This document shows, piece by piece, positions 42,970-51,986 of a stretch of DNA of 64,000 nt (positions within the stretch are counted from its first letter, which is position 1; each line of letters begins with the position of its first letter). Under the pieces are notes generated by a model. It was not told the origin of the DNA, did not search any database, and saw only the letters and a program-made list of their open reading frames with translations. The stretch is from contig JOEL01000019.1 of assembly GCA_000720995.1 (NCBI GenBank), positions 1-64,000 on the forward strand, given 5' to 3'. The position numbers and the translations under genes are program-made. The DNA is from Streptomyces celluloflavus. GTDB lineage: Bacteria; Actinomycetota; Actinomycetes; Streptomycetales; Streptomycetaceae.

Positions 42970-42992
42970 AACTGAGACGGGAACTGAGACGG
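42970..42992. repeat. Paired ACTGAGACGG repeats near the right attachment site
   Basis: AACTGAGACGG-GAACTGAGACGG, two tandem units 64 bp inside the right repeat; counterpart of 32013-32035. Candidate arm-type recombinase sites. Confidence 0.55.
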
Positions 42993-42997
42993 AAGAC

Positions 42998-43035
42998 CAT
43001 ATGGGCGGCACCCCATGCGGGGTGCCGCCCATATG
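42998..43035. terminator. Terminator downstream of tRNA-Cys
   Basis: Perfect 17-bp arms (CATATGGGCGGCACCCC and complement) with an ATGC loop. It lies 23 bases beyond the 3' end of the minus-strand tRNA gene. Confidence 0.85.
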
Positions 43036-43055
43036 TTGTGCCTGGTCAGGAACGT

Positions 43056-43099
43056 AGAGGCCGTGGCGGGAATCGAACCCGCGTAACTCGCTTTGCAGG
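43056..43099. repeat. Right attachment-site repeat within tRNA-Cys
   Basis: Identical to 31856-31899; covers the tRNA from its anticodon loop to the 3' end plus two flanking bases. Confidence 0.92.
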
Positions 43100-43129
43100 C
43101 GAGTCCCTGAACCACTCGGGCACACGGCC
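43058..43129 (-). tRNA. tRNA-Cys (GCA)
   Basis: 72 nt on the minus strand. The acceptor stem GGCCGTG pairs with CACGGCC, and the discriminator is U as expected for tRNA-Cys. The anticodon arm CTCGC-CTGCAAA-GCGAG carries anticodon GCA; the T arm is GCGGG-TTCGATT-CCCGC. CCA is not encoded. The D-arm is in GTGCCCGAGTGGTTCAGGGA. It serves as the integration site of the 11.2-kb island. Confidence 0.93.
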
Positions 43130-43371
43130 GGGATGAGGTGCTGTGCCGACTGTAGGGCGCGGGGCGGGGGGTAGGGCAAGAGGGCGGGACGGGCCGCCAC
43201 GGGACCGCAATACGGCGTTCATGAACGGCAGGGCAGCCAACCGGCACGACCGCATCCATCCGTTCGCGGGCCGGATGCCGGTGCCGGTGCGGCAGGTGTA
43301 GGACCGACGACCGAGGTGATCCCGGTCTCCCGGCAGGGGCGCGGCAGCGCCATGGCTTCTACGCTGGCGCG

Positions 43372-44877
43372 ATGAGCGCAGATCAGCCGTGCGACAGCGA
43401 TGTCGCCGCCGCCACCGACCGCCCCCCGATACCCGGGCCGCCGGTGCCCGCACCCGGCGGGATGCCCGCGGCGGGTGACGAAGGCGGGGTGCTCGGGCCC
43501 GCCTACCGCGCGTTGACGTTCGGCATCATCTCCGTCGTCTCGCTCGTCGCCTTCGAGGCGAGTGCGGTGAACACCGCGATGCCGGTCGCCGCCCGCGCCC
43601 TGGACGGTATCGGGCTGTACGCCTTCGCGTTCTCCGCGTTCTTCACGGCGAGTCTGTTCGCGATGGCGCTCTCGGGGGAGTGGAGCGACCGGCGCGGCCC
43701 GCTCGCGCCGCTGTTCACCGGTGTCGCCGCGTTCGGTACGGGGCTGCTGATCGCGGGCGGCGCGCAGAGCATGGGGATGTTCGTCGCGGGCCGCGGGGTG
43801 CAGGGGCTCGGCGGCGGGCTGGTGATCGTCTCGCTGTACGTCGTCGTCGGCCGCGCCTATCCGGAGCGGCTGCGGCCGGCGGTCATGGCGTCGTTCTCGG
43901 CGGCCTGGGTGGTGCCGGTGATCGTCGGCCCGCTGGTCGCCGGGACGGTCACCGAGCACGCCGGCTGGCGCTGGGTCTTCCTGTCCATCCCGGTGCTGAT
44001 ACTGCTGCCGCTCGGGGTGATGCTGCCCGCGCTGCGCAAGCTGCCGCGCGCCGAGCCGGGTCCGCTCGGCGGGGCGCGGCACATCCTGGGCAGCCGGCGC
44101 ACCCGGCTCGCGCTGGCCGCCGCGGTGGGCGCGGGTCTGGTGCAGTACGCGGGCCAGCACCTGTCCTGGGCCGCGCTGCTGCCGGCCGCCGCCGGGCTGG
44201 CGCTGCTGGTGCCGGCCGTGCTGCGGCTGCTGCCCCGGGGGACGTTCCGGGCGGCCCGCGGGCTGCCGGCCGTGGTGCTGATGCGGGGGCTGGCCGCCGG
44301 GGCGCTGGTCGCGGCCGAGAGCTTCATCCCGCTGCTGCTGGTCACCCAGCGCGGGCTGACCGCCACGCTCGCCGGCCTCTCGCTCACCGGCGGCGGGCTG
44401 ACCTGGGCGCTCGGCTCATTCGTACAGAGCCGCCCACGCATGGATCCGCACCGGGAGCGGCTGATGGGCCTGGGCATGGCCTTCCTGGCGGTGGCCATCG
44501 CGATGGTGCCGCTGGCGCTGCTCGACGGGGTGCCGGTGTGGATCGTCGCGGTGGCCTGGACGGTCGGCGGCTTCGGGATGGGACTCAACATCTCCAGCGG
44601 CAGTGTGCTGCTGCTGAAGCTGTCCCGGCCGGCCGAGGTGGGCAGCAACTCCGGGTCGCTGCAGATGTCCGACGCGCTGGGCAATGTCACCTTCGTCGGG
44701 GTCAGCGGGGTGCTGTTCGTGGCCTTCGGCGGCGGCTCGATCGCGGCCGGCGGCCAGCCGGCGGCCACCGCGGGGCCGGGCCAGGCCGCGGCCTTCGTGG
44801 CCGTCTTCGCCGCGATGGCCGTGGTGGCGGTGGCGGGGGCGTGCGTCAGCGTGCGCCTGAAGCAGAAGGGGGCGTGA
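43372..44877 (+). CDS. MFS transporter, multidrug-efflux type (14 TM)
   Basis: 501 residues with about 14 hydrophobic segments after a Pro-rich N-terminus of ~45 residues. TM1 is ALTFGIISVVSLVAFEASAV with VNTAMPVAARAL, typical of EmrB/QacA relatives; motif A is GEWSDRRGPLAPLF, and antiporter motif C-like sequence is FSAAWVVPVIVGPLVAGTVT. Substrate unknown. It is separated from the next gene by a large palindromic terminator. Confidence 0.9.
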   Translation: MSADQPCDSDVAAATDRPPIPGPPVPAPGGMPAAGDEGGVLGPAYRALTFGIISVVSLVAFEASAVNTAMPVAARALDGIGLYAFAFSAFFTASLFAMALSGEWSDRRGPLAPLFTGVAAFGTGLLIAGGAQSMGMFVAGRGVQGLGGGLVIVSLYVVVGRAYPERLRPAVMASFSAAWVVPVIVGPLVAGTVTEHAGWRWVFLSIPVLILLPLGVMLPALRKLPRAEPGPLGGARHILGSRRTRLALAAAVGAGLVQYAGQHLSWAALLPAAAGLALLVPAVLRLLPRGTFRAARGLPAVVLMRGLAAGALVAAESFIPLLLVTQRGLTATLAGLSLTGGGLTWALGSFVQSRPRMDPHRERLMGLGMAFLAVAIAMVPLALLDGVPVWIVAVAWTVGGFGMGLNISSGSVLLLKLSRPAEVGSNSGSLQMSDALGNVTFVGVSGVLFVAFGGGSIAAGGQPAATAGPGQAAAFVAVFAAMAVVAVAGACVSVRLKQKGA

Positions 44878-44983
44878 GGCGGTCGCGGCCGCTCGCTTCC
44901 GCGGTGGCCGCAGCGCGCGATCACGGTAGGGACAGGGGGCGCCGGGACGCCGCCGCGGGCGCCGCGACGTGATGCGTGACGCA

Positions 44984-45015
44984 CTTCCGGGCGACTGTGC
45001 ACAGTCGCCCGGAAG
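44984..45015. terminator. 32-bp perfect palindrome, likely terminator
   Basis: CTTCCGGGCGACTGTG followed at once by its exact complement. Folding would leave a small central loop. It lies 107 bases after the MFS gene. Confidence 0.75.
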
Positions 45016-45077
45016 CGGGCGAGCCGCACCGGTAGGCTGACGCGGTTGCCGATCGCCGAGCCAGCCCGACGGAGACC

Positions 45078-46874
45078 GTGACTACCACCACCAGCGCCAC
45101 CAACAACCACCACCTGTCCCCGGCCTTTCCGGGCCGGGCCCCTTGGGGCACCGCGAACAAGCTGCGTGCCTGGCAGCAGGCGGCCATGGACCGGTACATC
45201 CAGACCCAGCCAAAGGACTTCCTCGCCGTCGCGACACCAGGCGCCGGCAAAACCACTTTCGCGCTCACCCTCGCCTCATGGCTGCTGCACCATCACGTCG
45301 TGCAGCAGGTGACGGTCGTCGCGCCCACCGAGCATCTGAAGAAGCAGTGGTCCGAGGCCGCCGCCCGGGTGGGGATCAAACTCGACCCCGAGTACAGCGC
45401 GGGCCCCCTGGGCCGCGAGTACCACGGCGTCGCGATCACCTACGCGGGCGTCGGCGTACGCCCGATGCTGCACCGCAACCGGATCGAACAGCGCAAGACG
45501 CTGGTCATCCTCGACGAGATCCACCACGCCGGTGACTCCAAGTCCTGGGGCGAGGCGTGCCTGGAGGCGTTCGAACCGGCCACCCGCCGGCTCGCGCTGA
45601 CCGGCACCCCGTTCCGGTCCGACACCAACCCGATCCCCTTCGTGACGTACGAGGAGGGCAACGACGGGATCCGGCGCTCTTCCGCCGACTACACCTACGG
45701 CTACGGGAACGCGCTCGCCGACGGCGTCGTCCGCCCGGTCATCTTCCTCTCCTACAGCGGCAACATGCGCTGGCGGACGAAGGCCGGTGACGAGATCGCG
45801 GCGCGGCTCGGCGAGCCGATGACCAAGGACGCCGTCTCGCAGGCGTGGCGCACCGCGCTGGACCCGCGCGGCGACTGGATGCCCAATGTGCTGCGCGCCG
45901 CCGACCAGCGGCTGACGGAGGTCCGCAAGGGCATCCCGGACGCCGGGGCGCTGGTGATCGCCTCCGACCAGGAGCAGGCCCGCGCCTACGCCAAGCTGAT
46001 CCGGGAGATCACCGGGCGGGGCGCCACCCTCGTCCTGTCCGACGACTCCGGGGCCTCGCAGCGGATCGACGATTTCGCGGCCTCCGACGACCGCTGGATG
46101 GTCGCGGTCCGGATGGTGTCCGAGGGCGTCGACGTGCCGCGGCTGGCGGTCGGCGTGTACGCCACGACGATCTCCACGCCGCTGTTCTTCGCGCAGGCGG
46201 TGGGCCGTTTCGTACGGTCCCGCAAGCGCGGTGAGACGGCCTCCGTCTTCGTGCCGACCGTGCCGATGCTCCTGACGTTCGCGAACGAGATGGAGGTCGA
46301 GCGCGACCACGTCCTGGACAAGCCGAAGAAGGACGGCGAGGAGGACCCGTTCGCGGAGTCCGAGAAGGAGCTCGCGGAGGCCGAGAAGCAGCAGGACGAG
46401 GACACCGGCGAGCAGGAGCAGTTCTCCTTCGAGGCGCTGGAGTCGGAGGCGGTCTTCGACCGGGTGCTCTACGACGGCGCCGAGTTCGGCATGCAGGCGC
46501 ACGCGGGCAGCGCGGAGGAGCAGGACTACCTCGGCATCCCCGGGCTGCTGGAGCCCGACCAGGTGCAGATGCTGCTCCAGAAGCGGCAGGCCCGGCAGAT
46601 CGCGCACAGCCGGAAGAAGCCGGACGCGGAGGCCGACCTGCTGGAGCTGCCGGCCGAACGCCGCCCGGTGGTCACGCACAAGGAGATGCTGGAGCTGCGC
46701 AAGCAGCTGAACACCCTGGTCGGCGCGTACGTCCACCAGTCCGGCAAACCGCACGGCGTGCTCCACACCGAGCTGCGGCGGGTGTGCGGCGGGCCGCCGA
46801 GCGCGGAGGCCACCGCCGGACAGCTGCGCGAGCGGATCAAGAAGGTGCAGGAGTGGGCCACGCGCATGCGGTGA
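45078..46874 (+). CDS. DEAD/DEAH-box helicase-like ATPase (superfamily 2)
   Basis: 598 residues from a GTG at 45078. Motif Q-like LRAWQQAAMD precedes Walker A AVATPGAGKTTFAL (about 50-63), motif II is VILDEIHHAG (143-152), motif III is LALTGTPFRSD, and in the C-terminal domain RMVSEGVDVPRLAVGVYATT and FFAQAVGRFVRSRKRG supply motifs V-VI with the arginine finger. An acidic Glu-rich linker (about 425-450) and a C-terminal helical domain follow. Relatives are RadD/type III restriction-like helicases of actinomycetes. It probably acts on DNA; the role is not known. Confidence 0.9.
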   Translation: MTTTTSATNNHHLSPAFPGRAPWGTANKLRAWQQAAMDRYIQTQPKDFLAVATPGAGKTTFALTLASWLLHHHVVQQVTVVAPTEHLKKQWSEAAARVGIKLDPEYSAGPLGREYHGVAITYAGVGVRPMLHRNRIEQRKTLVILDEIHHAGDSKSWGEACLEAFEPATRRLALTGTPFRSDTNPIPFVTYEEGNDGIRRSSADYTYGYGNALADGVVRPVIFLSYSGNMRWRTKAGDEIAARLGEPMTKDAVSQAWRTALDPRGDWMPNVLRAADQRLTEVRKGIPDAGALVIASDQEQARAYAKLIREITGRGATLVLSDDSGASQRIDDFAASDDRWMVAVRMVSEGVDVPRLAVGVYATTISTPLFFAQAVGRFVRSRKRGETASVFVPTVPMLLTFANEMEVERDHVLDKPKKDGEEDPFAESEKELAEAEKQQDEDTGEQEQFSFEALESEAVFDRVLYDGAEFGMQAHAGSAEEQDYLGIPGLLEPDQVQMLLQKRQARQIAHSRKKPDAEADLLELPAERRPVVTHKEMLELRKQLNTLVGAYVHQSGKPHGVLHTELRRVCGGPPSAEATAGQLRERIKKVQEWATRMR

Positions 46875-46948
46875 GCGCGGCGGCCTGAGCGCCGTACCGG
46901 CACCGTGCCCGGCGAACGGCGGGGCCGGGGACGGCGGATGACGTCAGT

Positions 46949-46983
46949 GCGGGGCGGCACTCCTGGACGGGGTGCCGCCCCGC
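46949..46983 (+). terminator. Terminator of the helicase gene
   Basis: GCGGGGCGGCAC-tcctggacgg-GTGCCGCCCCGC followed by TCTTTCT. The remaining spacer to 47307 shows no gene. Confidence 0.85.
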
Positions 46984-47307
46984 TCTTTCTCCCCGCGCCT
47001 CTTCCAAGACCCGCCCCACGGCGCCCCGGACAGGTCACGACTCGATTACGGTATGGCTCTCGCCGAAAGGCCGCCGGCCGCCGGGAGGGTGCGCCAGAGC
47101 GGATATACCGGACGGGAGAGACCGGATTCTGGACGTGCCCTTCCGCTGACCGGACTGGCTCGCTACTGTCCCGTCACGAACACGCCCCGTGGCAGCGCCG
47201 CCGCGGAGCGCAGCCGGTGCCATGCGGCCGGCGGCCTCTTGCGCGCTGCTCCGGGACGGGCGGCGTGTCGCGTCCGAGCGCCGCCACTCACACGAGGAGG
47301 GGGCGTC

Positions 47308-47949
47308 GTGACCGCGGAGACCTCCCAGACGCTCGACCGGGGACTGCGCGTCCTCAAACTGCTCGCCGACACCGACCACGGGCTGACCGTCACCGAGCTG
47401 TCCCACAAGCTCGGCGTCAACCGCACCGTGGTCTACCGCCTGCTCGCGACCCTGGAGCAGCACGCTCTGGTGCGCCGGGACATCGGCGGCCGGGCCCGGG
47501 TCGGCCTCGGCGTGCTGCGCCTGGGCCGCCAGGTGCATCCGCTGGTGAGAGAGGCCGCGCTGCCCGCGCTGCGCTCGCTCGCCGAGGACATCGGGGCCAC
47601 CGCGCATCTCACCCTCGTCGACGGCGCCGAAGCGCTCGCCGTCGCCGTGGTGGAGCCGACCTGGACGGATTACCACGTCGCCTACCGGGCCGGATTCCGG
47701 CATCCGCTGGACCGGGGGGCCGCCGGGCGGGCGATCCTCAAGGCCCGCCAGGGCAGGACCCAGGACGCCGGACTCGCCCTGACCCACGGGGAGTTGGAGG
47801 CCGGCGCCAGCGGGGCGGCGGCGCCGCTGCTCGGGGTGAGCGGCATAGAGGGCAGCGTCGGCGTGGTGATGCTCTCGGACAGCGTCTCCGACCGGGTCGG
47901 CCCGCGGGTGGTCGATGCCGCCCGGGAAGTGGCCGAAGCGCTGCGGTGA
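47308..47949 (+). CDS. hpdR: IclR-family transcriptional regulator, HpdR-like
   Basis: 213 residues from a GTG with ACGAGGAGGGG upstream. The winged HTH is SQTLDRGLRVLKLLADTDHG, TVTELSHKLGVNRTVVYRLL. The effector-binding region (LPALRSLAEDIGATAHLTLV) is shorter than the usual ~250 total. From recalled S. coelicolor work, the IclR-type HpdR represses the tyrosine-degradation gene hppD, located a few genes away; here hppD lies 5.3 kb to the right. The symbol rests on family and neighbourhood, not on a direct comparison. Confidence 0.75.
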   Translation: MTAETSQTLDRGLRVLKLLADTDHGLTVTELSHKLGVNRTVVYRLLATLEQHALVRRDIGGRARVGLGVLRLGRQVHPLVREAALPALRSLAEDIGATAHLTLVDGAEALAVAVVEPTWTDYHVAYRAGFRHPLDRGAAGRAILKARQGRTQDAGLALTHGELEAGASGAAAPLLGVSGIEGSVGVVMLSDSVSDRVGPRVVDAAREVAEALR

Positions 47950-47983
47950 GACCGCCGGGGCGGGGGTCCTTTAGGGTGGCGGG

Positions 47984-48763
47984 GTGTCCTCACGTGCCCG
48001 CATCCTGGTGGTCTGCGCCGCCCCCGTCGTCGCCCTGCTCGTCACGGCGGCGTTCGCACCGCTGCCGTTCTCGGTCGCGTATCCGGGGATGACGGCGAAC
48101 GTCCTCGGTGACGACAAGGGCAAGCCGGTGATCACCATCACCGGCGCCGACACCCGCGAGACCAGCGGCCAGCTGCGGATGACCTCGATCGTCGCCACCG
48201 GCCCCCAGGCGTCCATCCACCTGCCGGATGTCGTCACGGGCTGGTTCCGCACGGACGAGGCCGTGATGCCGCGCGACGCGGTCTATCCCGTGGGCGAGAG
48301 CACCGAGCAGATCGCCGAGCACAACGCGGACCAGATGAAGAAGTCGCAGTCCACCGCCACCAGCGCCGCGCTCGGCCACCTCGACAAGTCCGCCAAGGAC
48401 GTCAAGGTCAAGCTGAGCCTGGCGGACGTGGGCGGCCCCAGCGCCGGTCTGATGTTCGCCCTCGGCATCGTCGACAAACTGGACGGCGACGGTGCGGGGC
48501 ACGATCTGACCGGCGGCAAGAACGTCGCCGGTACCGGCACGATCACCGCCGACGGCAAGGTCGGCGCGGTCGGCGGCGTCCCCCTCAAGACCCAGGCCGC
48601 GCACCGCGACGGCGCCACGGTCTTCCTGGTCCCGGTCAAGGAGTGCGCGGAGGCCCGCGCCGAGCTGCCCGACGGCATGCGGCTGATCCCCGTCACCACC
48701 CTCGGCGGTGCGGTGGACGCCCTCAAGGCGCTCCGCACCGGCGGCGACGTGCCCAGCTGCTGA
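47984..48763 (+). CDS. S16 (Lon-type) membrane-anchored serine protease, YlbL-like
   Basis: 259 residues from a GTG at 47984. An N-terminal membrane anchor (ILVVCAAPVVALLVTAAFAP) precedes an extracytoplasmic part. The protease domain has the Ser-Lys dyad: GGPSAGLMFALGIVDKL with S153, and GAVGGVPLKTQAAHRDG with K202. The PDZ domain of longer YlbL proteins is absent, so this is a short form. Target unknown. Confidence 0.85.
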   Translation: MSSRARILVVCAAPVVALLVTAAFAPLPFSVAYPGMTANVLGDDKGKPVITITGADTRETSGQLRMTSIVATGPQASIHLPDVVTGWFRTDEAVMPRDAVYPVGESTEQIAEHNADQMKKSQSTATSAALGHLDKSAKDVKVKLSLADVGGPSAGLMFALGIVDKLDGDGAGHDLTGGKNVAGTGTITADGKVGAVGGVPLKTQAAHRDGATVFLVPVKECAEARAELPDGMRLIPVTTLGGAVDALKALRTGGDVPSC

Positions 48764-48802
48764 TCCGTACGCCGCCGCGCCCGGGGGTCGTACGGCGGGC
48801 CG

Positions 48803-49816
48803 CTACCCCGCGGTGATGAACCCCTTCCCGATCAGCCAGTCCCTGGCGACCTCGTGCGGGTCCCGGCCCGCCACGTCCACCTCGCGGTTGAGCTTCTGCG
48901 CGACCTCGTTGTCGAGGGCCGCGGTGACGGGGGCGAGGACGCCGGCGATCTCCGGGTACTTCCGCATCGTCGCGGAGTGCATCTCGGGCGCGGCGTTGTA
49001 GTTGGGGAAGAAGTGCCGGTCGTCGGCGAGGACGGTCAGGCCCATCGCCTTGATGCGGCCGTCGGTGGTGAAGACCTCGCCGAAGGTGCACGCCGTGCCC
49101 TGGGACGCCTCGGTGTAGACGACGCCGCCGGTCATCTTGCGGATGGCGGCGGGCGGGATGTCCATGCCGTACGCCTTCGCCATGCCCGGCAGGCCGTCGT
49201 TGCGGGTGGCGAACTCGTTCTCCACGCACAGGGTGACCGCGCCGGGGTCGCGTTTGAGGAGTGCGGCGACGTCCGAGAGGTTCCGGACGCCGTACTTCTT
49301 CTCGTTGGCGGCGTTCAGCGCCAGTGCGTAGGTGTTGTTCAGGGCGGCGGGGGGCAGCCAGTCGAGGCCGTTGGCCCGGTCGGCGTCGCGGACCGCCGCC
49401 CACTGCCGGTACGGGTCGGCGATCGGGTGCTCGTTGCCGAGGAAGGTGATCCAGGCGGTGCCGGTGTACTCGTACATCCCGTCCGCGGTACCGGACTTGA
49501 CGGCCTCGCGGGCGCCGATCGTGCCCTGGATGTTGGTCTTGTCGATGACGGTGGCGCCGGCCGCCTTGAACACCAGGCCCATGATCTGGCCGAGGATGAT
49601 GTTCTCGGTGAACTCCTTGGACGTGACGGTGAGTTCGGCGCCCTTGAGGGGCAGCCCCCGGCCGACCGTACCGGGCTTGACGGTATCGCTCATCGGGCTG
49701 CCGCTGACCAGGCCGCAGCCGGCGGGCCCGGCGGCGAGCAGGGCGCCGGCCAGTGCCGCGGCGGCCGCGCGGCGACGGGTGCGACGGGTGCGCCGGTGGG
49801 GTACGCGGTGCGCCAT
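48803..49816 (-). CDS. Osmoprotectant ABC transporter substrate-binding lipoprotein
   Basis: 337 residues from the ATG at 49816. Basic N-terminus, hydrophobic core, then AGPAGCGL as lipobox (Cys near residue 34). The OpuAC-type domain follows: LTVTSKEFTENIILGQIMGL, MYEYTGTAWITFL, and ALALNAANEKKYGVRNLSD. It binds glycine betaine/choline-like quaternary amines. Last gene of a four-gene minus-strand operon in which every junction overlaps or nearly so. Confidence 0.92.
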   Translation of the reverse strand: MAHRVPHRRTRRTRRRAAAAALAGALLAAGPAGCGLVSGSPMSDTVKPGTVGRGLPLKGAELTVTSKEFTENIILGQIMGLVFKAAGATVIDKTNIQGTIGAREAVKSGTADGMYEYTGTAWITFLGNEHPIADPYRQWAAVRDADRANGLDWLPPAALNNTYALALNAANEKKYGVRNLSDVAALLKRDPGAVTLCVENEFATRNDGLPGMAKAYGMDIPPAAIRKMTGGVVYTEASQGTACTFGEVFTTDGRIKAMGLTVLADDRHFFPNYNAAPEMHSATMRKYPEIAGVLAPVTAALDNEVAQKLNREVDVAGRDPHEVARDWLIGKGFITAG

Positions 49817-50709
49817 CAGACCGTCCCCTCCAGGCCGCGCGGCCGCAGCAGCAGCTCGGCGAGCGAGGCCAGCCAGTCCACCAGCAGGGCGAGCACCACG
49901 GTCAGTACGGATCCCAGGATCAGTACCGGCATCCGCTGGGTGATGATGCCCGCCGAGATCAGGTCGCCCAGGCCCCCGCCGCCGCCGAAGGTGGCCAGCG
50001 TCGCGGTGCCGACGTTCAGCACGAGCGCGGTGCGCACCCCGGCCAGGATGAGCGGTACGGCCAGCGGCAGTTCCACCTTGCGCAGCACGCCCAGCGGGGA
50101 CATGCCGATACCGCGGGCGGCCTCGGTCAGCGTCGGGTCGATACCGCGCAGCCCGGCGATGGTGTTGGCCAGGACGGGCAGCACGGCGTAGGCGACCATG
50201 CCGATGACGGCGGCCCTGGCGCCGATGCCGAGCCAGATGACCAGCAGGACCAGCAGACCCAGGGCGGGGACCGCCTGGCCGAGGTTGGCGAGGGCCACCG
50301 CGACCGGCGCCGCGCGGCGCAGCGCGGAGCGGGTCAGGGCGATGCCCAGCGGGATCGCGATGACCAGCACGAAGAAGGTGGAGACCACGGTGAGTTCGAC
50401 GTGCTGGCGCAGCGCCAGCCACACCTTGCCGTGGTCCACCGCCTGGTGGGCGATGGAGTCCAGGCGGGCGCCGCGGAACCACAGCCAGGTGGCGAGCAGC
50501 GCGGCGGCCAGGAAGGCCGGCCGCAGGGCCGCCTGCCGCGGGCCGATCCGGCGCGCCGTCGCGGCGGGCGGCGGCGCGGGTTCGGCCGTGGCGGCCGCCA
50601 GTGCCGGATCCGCGGCCGTCACCTCGTCGCGGAAGGCCACACCGTGCACCTCGTGCTCGCCCGGCGGCCGCTCGTCCTTACGGGGCCTGCTGGTATCGCG
50701 CGGGCTCAT
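49816..50709 (-). CDS. Osmoprotectant ABC transporter permease 2
   Basis: 297 residues from the ATG at 50709. A hydrophilic N-terminus of ~60 residues precedes an OpuCB/OpuCD-type permease: HVELTVVSTFFVLVIAIPLG, VPALGLLVLLVIWLGIGARA, and the EAA loop EAARGIGMSPLGVLRKVELP. The start overlaps the ATPase stop by 4 bases and the stop shares one base with the binding-protein start. Confidence 0.92.
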   Translation of the reverse strand: MSPRDTSRPRKDERPPGEHEVHGVAFRDEVTAADPALAAATAEPAPPPAATARRIGPRQAALRPAFLAAALLATWLWFRGARLDSIAHQAVDHGKVWLALRQHVELTVVSTFFVLVIAIPLGIALTRSALRRAAPVAVALANLGQAVPALGLLVLLVIWLGIGARAAVIGMVAYAVLPVLANTIAGLRGIDPTLTEAARGIGMSPLGVLRKVELPLAVPLILAGVRTALVLNVGTATLATFGGGGGLGDLISAGIITQRMPVLILGSVLTVVLALLVDWLASLAELLLRPRGLEGTV

Positions 50710-51986
50710 GCGGTGACCCCCGCGGGGCCGTCCGTACCGTTCGGGCCCGCCGCGTATCCGCCCTCCTGCTCCTGCCGGGTCAGCAGGGCGCGCTGCTCCT
50801 GGAGCTGGTGCTGGTGCTCGACGGCCTCCAGCCGGTCCGCCTCCAGCAGTTCGTGGACGTTGTTCATCAGCGTCTCCATGTCGACCACGCCGGTGTACTC
50901 GCCGCGCCGCCCGGTGACCGCGACCCGGCCCGCGTTGTCGGTGAGCACCGCCTCCAGGGCGTCGCGCAGCGTCGCGTCCCGGGTGACCGTGTCGTGCACC
51001 AGCGTGCCGGCCCGCGCCAGCGATCCCTTGGCCCGCGAGAGATCGCCGCGGCGCAGCCATTTGTACGGGCGGCGGTGCCGGTCGAGCAGCAGCACCTCGT
51101 TGGTGGTGCCGGAGCGCAGCAGGTCGAAGATGGACTGGAGCGGGTCGTCGACCCCGGCGGTGGGGAAGTCGACGACGCCGACGTCCCGGACCCGGGTGAG
51201 ATTGAGCCGCTTGAGCGCGGCGCCGGCGCCCACGAAGCCGGAGACGAAGTCGTCCGCCGGGTTGGTGAGGATGGCTTCGGGGGTGTCGAACTGGGCGATG
51301 TGCGAGCGCTCGCGGAGCACCGCGATGCGGTCGCCGAGCTTGATGGCCTCGTCGAAGTCGTGGGTGACGAAGACGATGGTCTTGTGCAGCTCGTGCTGGA
51401 GCCGGATCAGCTCGTCCTGGAGGTGGTCACGGGTGATCGGGTCGACGGCCCCGAACGGCTCGTCCATCAGCAGGACGGGCGGGTCGGCGGCCAGGGCGCG
51501 GGCGACGCCGACGCGCTGCTGCTGGCCGCCGGAGAGCTGGCGCGGATAGCGGCCGTGGAACTCGCCCGGTTCCAGGCCGACCAGGTCGAGCATCTCCGCG
51601 ACCCGGTCGCGGATCCTGGGCCGGGACCAGCCGGCCATTTTCGGTACCAGCGCGATGTTCTGGGCGACGGTCATGTGCGGGAAGAGGCCGGAGGACTGGA
51701 TGGCGTAGCCGACCTTGCGGCGCAGCCGGACCGGGTCGATGCCGGTGACGTCCTCGTCGCCGATGCGTATGCGGCCGGCGGTGGGCTCGATCAGCCGGTT
51801 GATCATCTTGAGGGTGGTGGATTTCCCGCAGCCGGAGGGCCCCACGAAGACCACCAGCTCACCGGCCTTGATCTCCATGCTGACGTTCTCCACCGCGGGG
51901 CCGGGGCTGCCCGCGTAGCGTTTCGTCAGATTCTCCAGCCGGATGCCGGCGCCGGTGGCTGCGGTCGTTCCGGACGGTTCAGGCAC
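50706..51986 (-). CDS. Osmoprotectant ABC transporter ATPase with CBS domains
   Basis: 426 residues. Walker A VGPSGCGKSTTLK, Q-loop AIQSSGLFPHMT, signature LSGGQQQRVGVARALAADP, Walker B VLLMDEPFGAVDP, and H-loop VFVTHDFDEA. About residues 285-395 hold tandem CBS-like domains (ATLRDALEAVLTDNAGRVAV), the ionic-strength sensing module of OpuA/ProV relatives. Drives uptake of compatible solutes. Confidence 0.94.
   Translation of the reverse strand: MPEPSGTTAATGAGIRLENLTKRYAGSPGPAVENVSMEIKAGELVVFVGPSGCGKSTTLKMINRLIEPTAGRIRIGDEDVTGIDPVRLRRKVGYAIQSSGLFPHMTVAQNIALVPKMAGWSRPRIRDRVAEMLDLVGLEPGEFHGRYPRQLSGGQQQRVGVARALAADPPVLLMDEPFGAVDPITRDHLQDELIRLQHELHKTIVFVTHDFDEAIKLGDRIAVLRERSHIAQFDTPEAILTNPADDFVSGFVGAGAALKRLNLTRVRDVGVVDFPTAGVDDPLQSIFDLLRSGTTNEVLLLDRHRRPYKWLRRGDLSRAKGSLARAGTLVHDTVTRDATLRDALEAVLTDNAGRVAVTGRRGEYTGVVDMETLMNNVHELLEADRLEAVEHQHQLQEQRALLTRQEQEGGYAAGPNGTDGPAGVTA

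Larger units (their letters stand above)
31856..43099. mobile_element. Integrated genomic island at tRNA-Cys, 11.2 kb
   Basis: Bounded by two identical 44-bp direct repeats exactly 11,200 bp apart, the right one lying within the intact minus-strand tRNA-Cys(GCA). The island is on the 3' side of the tRNA, as integrases leave it. Contents in order: arm-like repeats, a membrane protein, valyl-tRNA synthetase, a convergent glycosyltransferase-methyltransferase-oxidoreductase operon, an HTH regulator with an APH-family kinase, a truncated transposase and other gene fragments. No integrase, excisionase, replication or transfer gene is recognisable, so the element is decayed or mobilised in trans. 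Housekeeping-type genes resume on both sides. Confidence 0.85.

Noticed and set aside
31856-43099. Active integrative conjugative element
   Set aside because: No integrase, Xis, Rep, Spd or Tra-like gene is visible among the frames; only cargo and debris remain.
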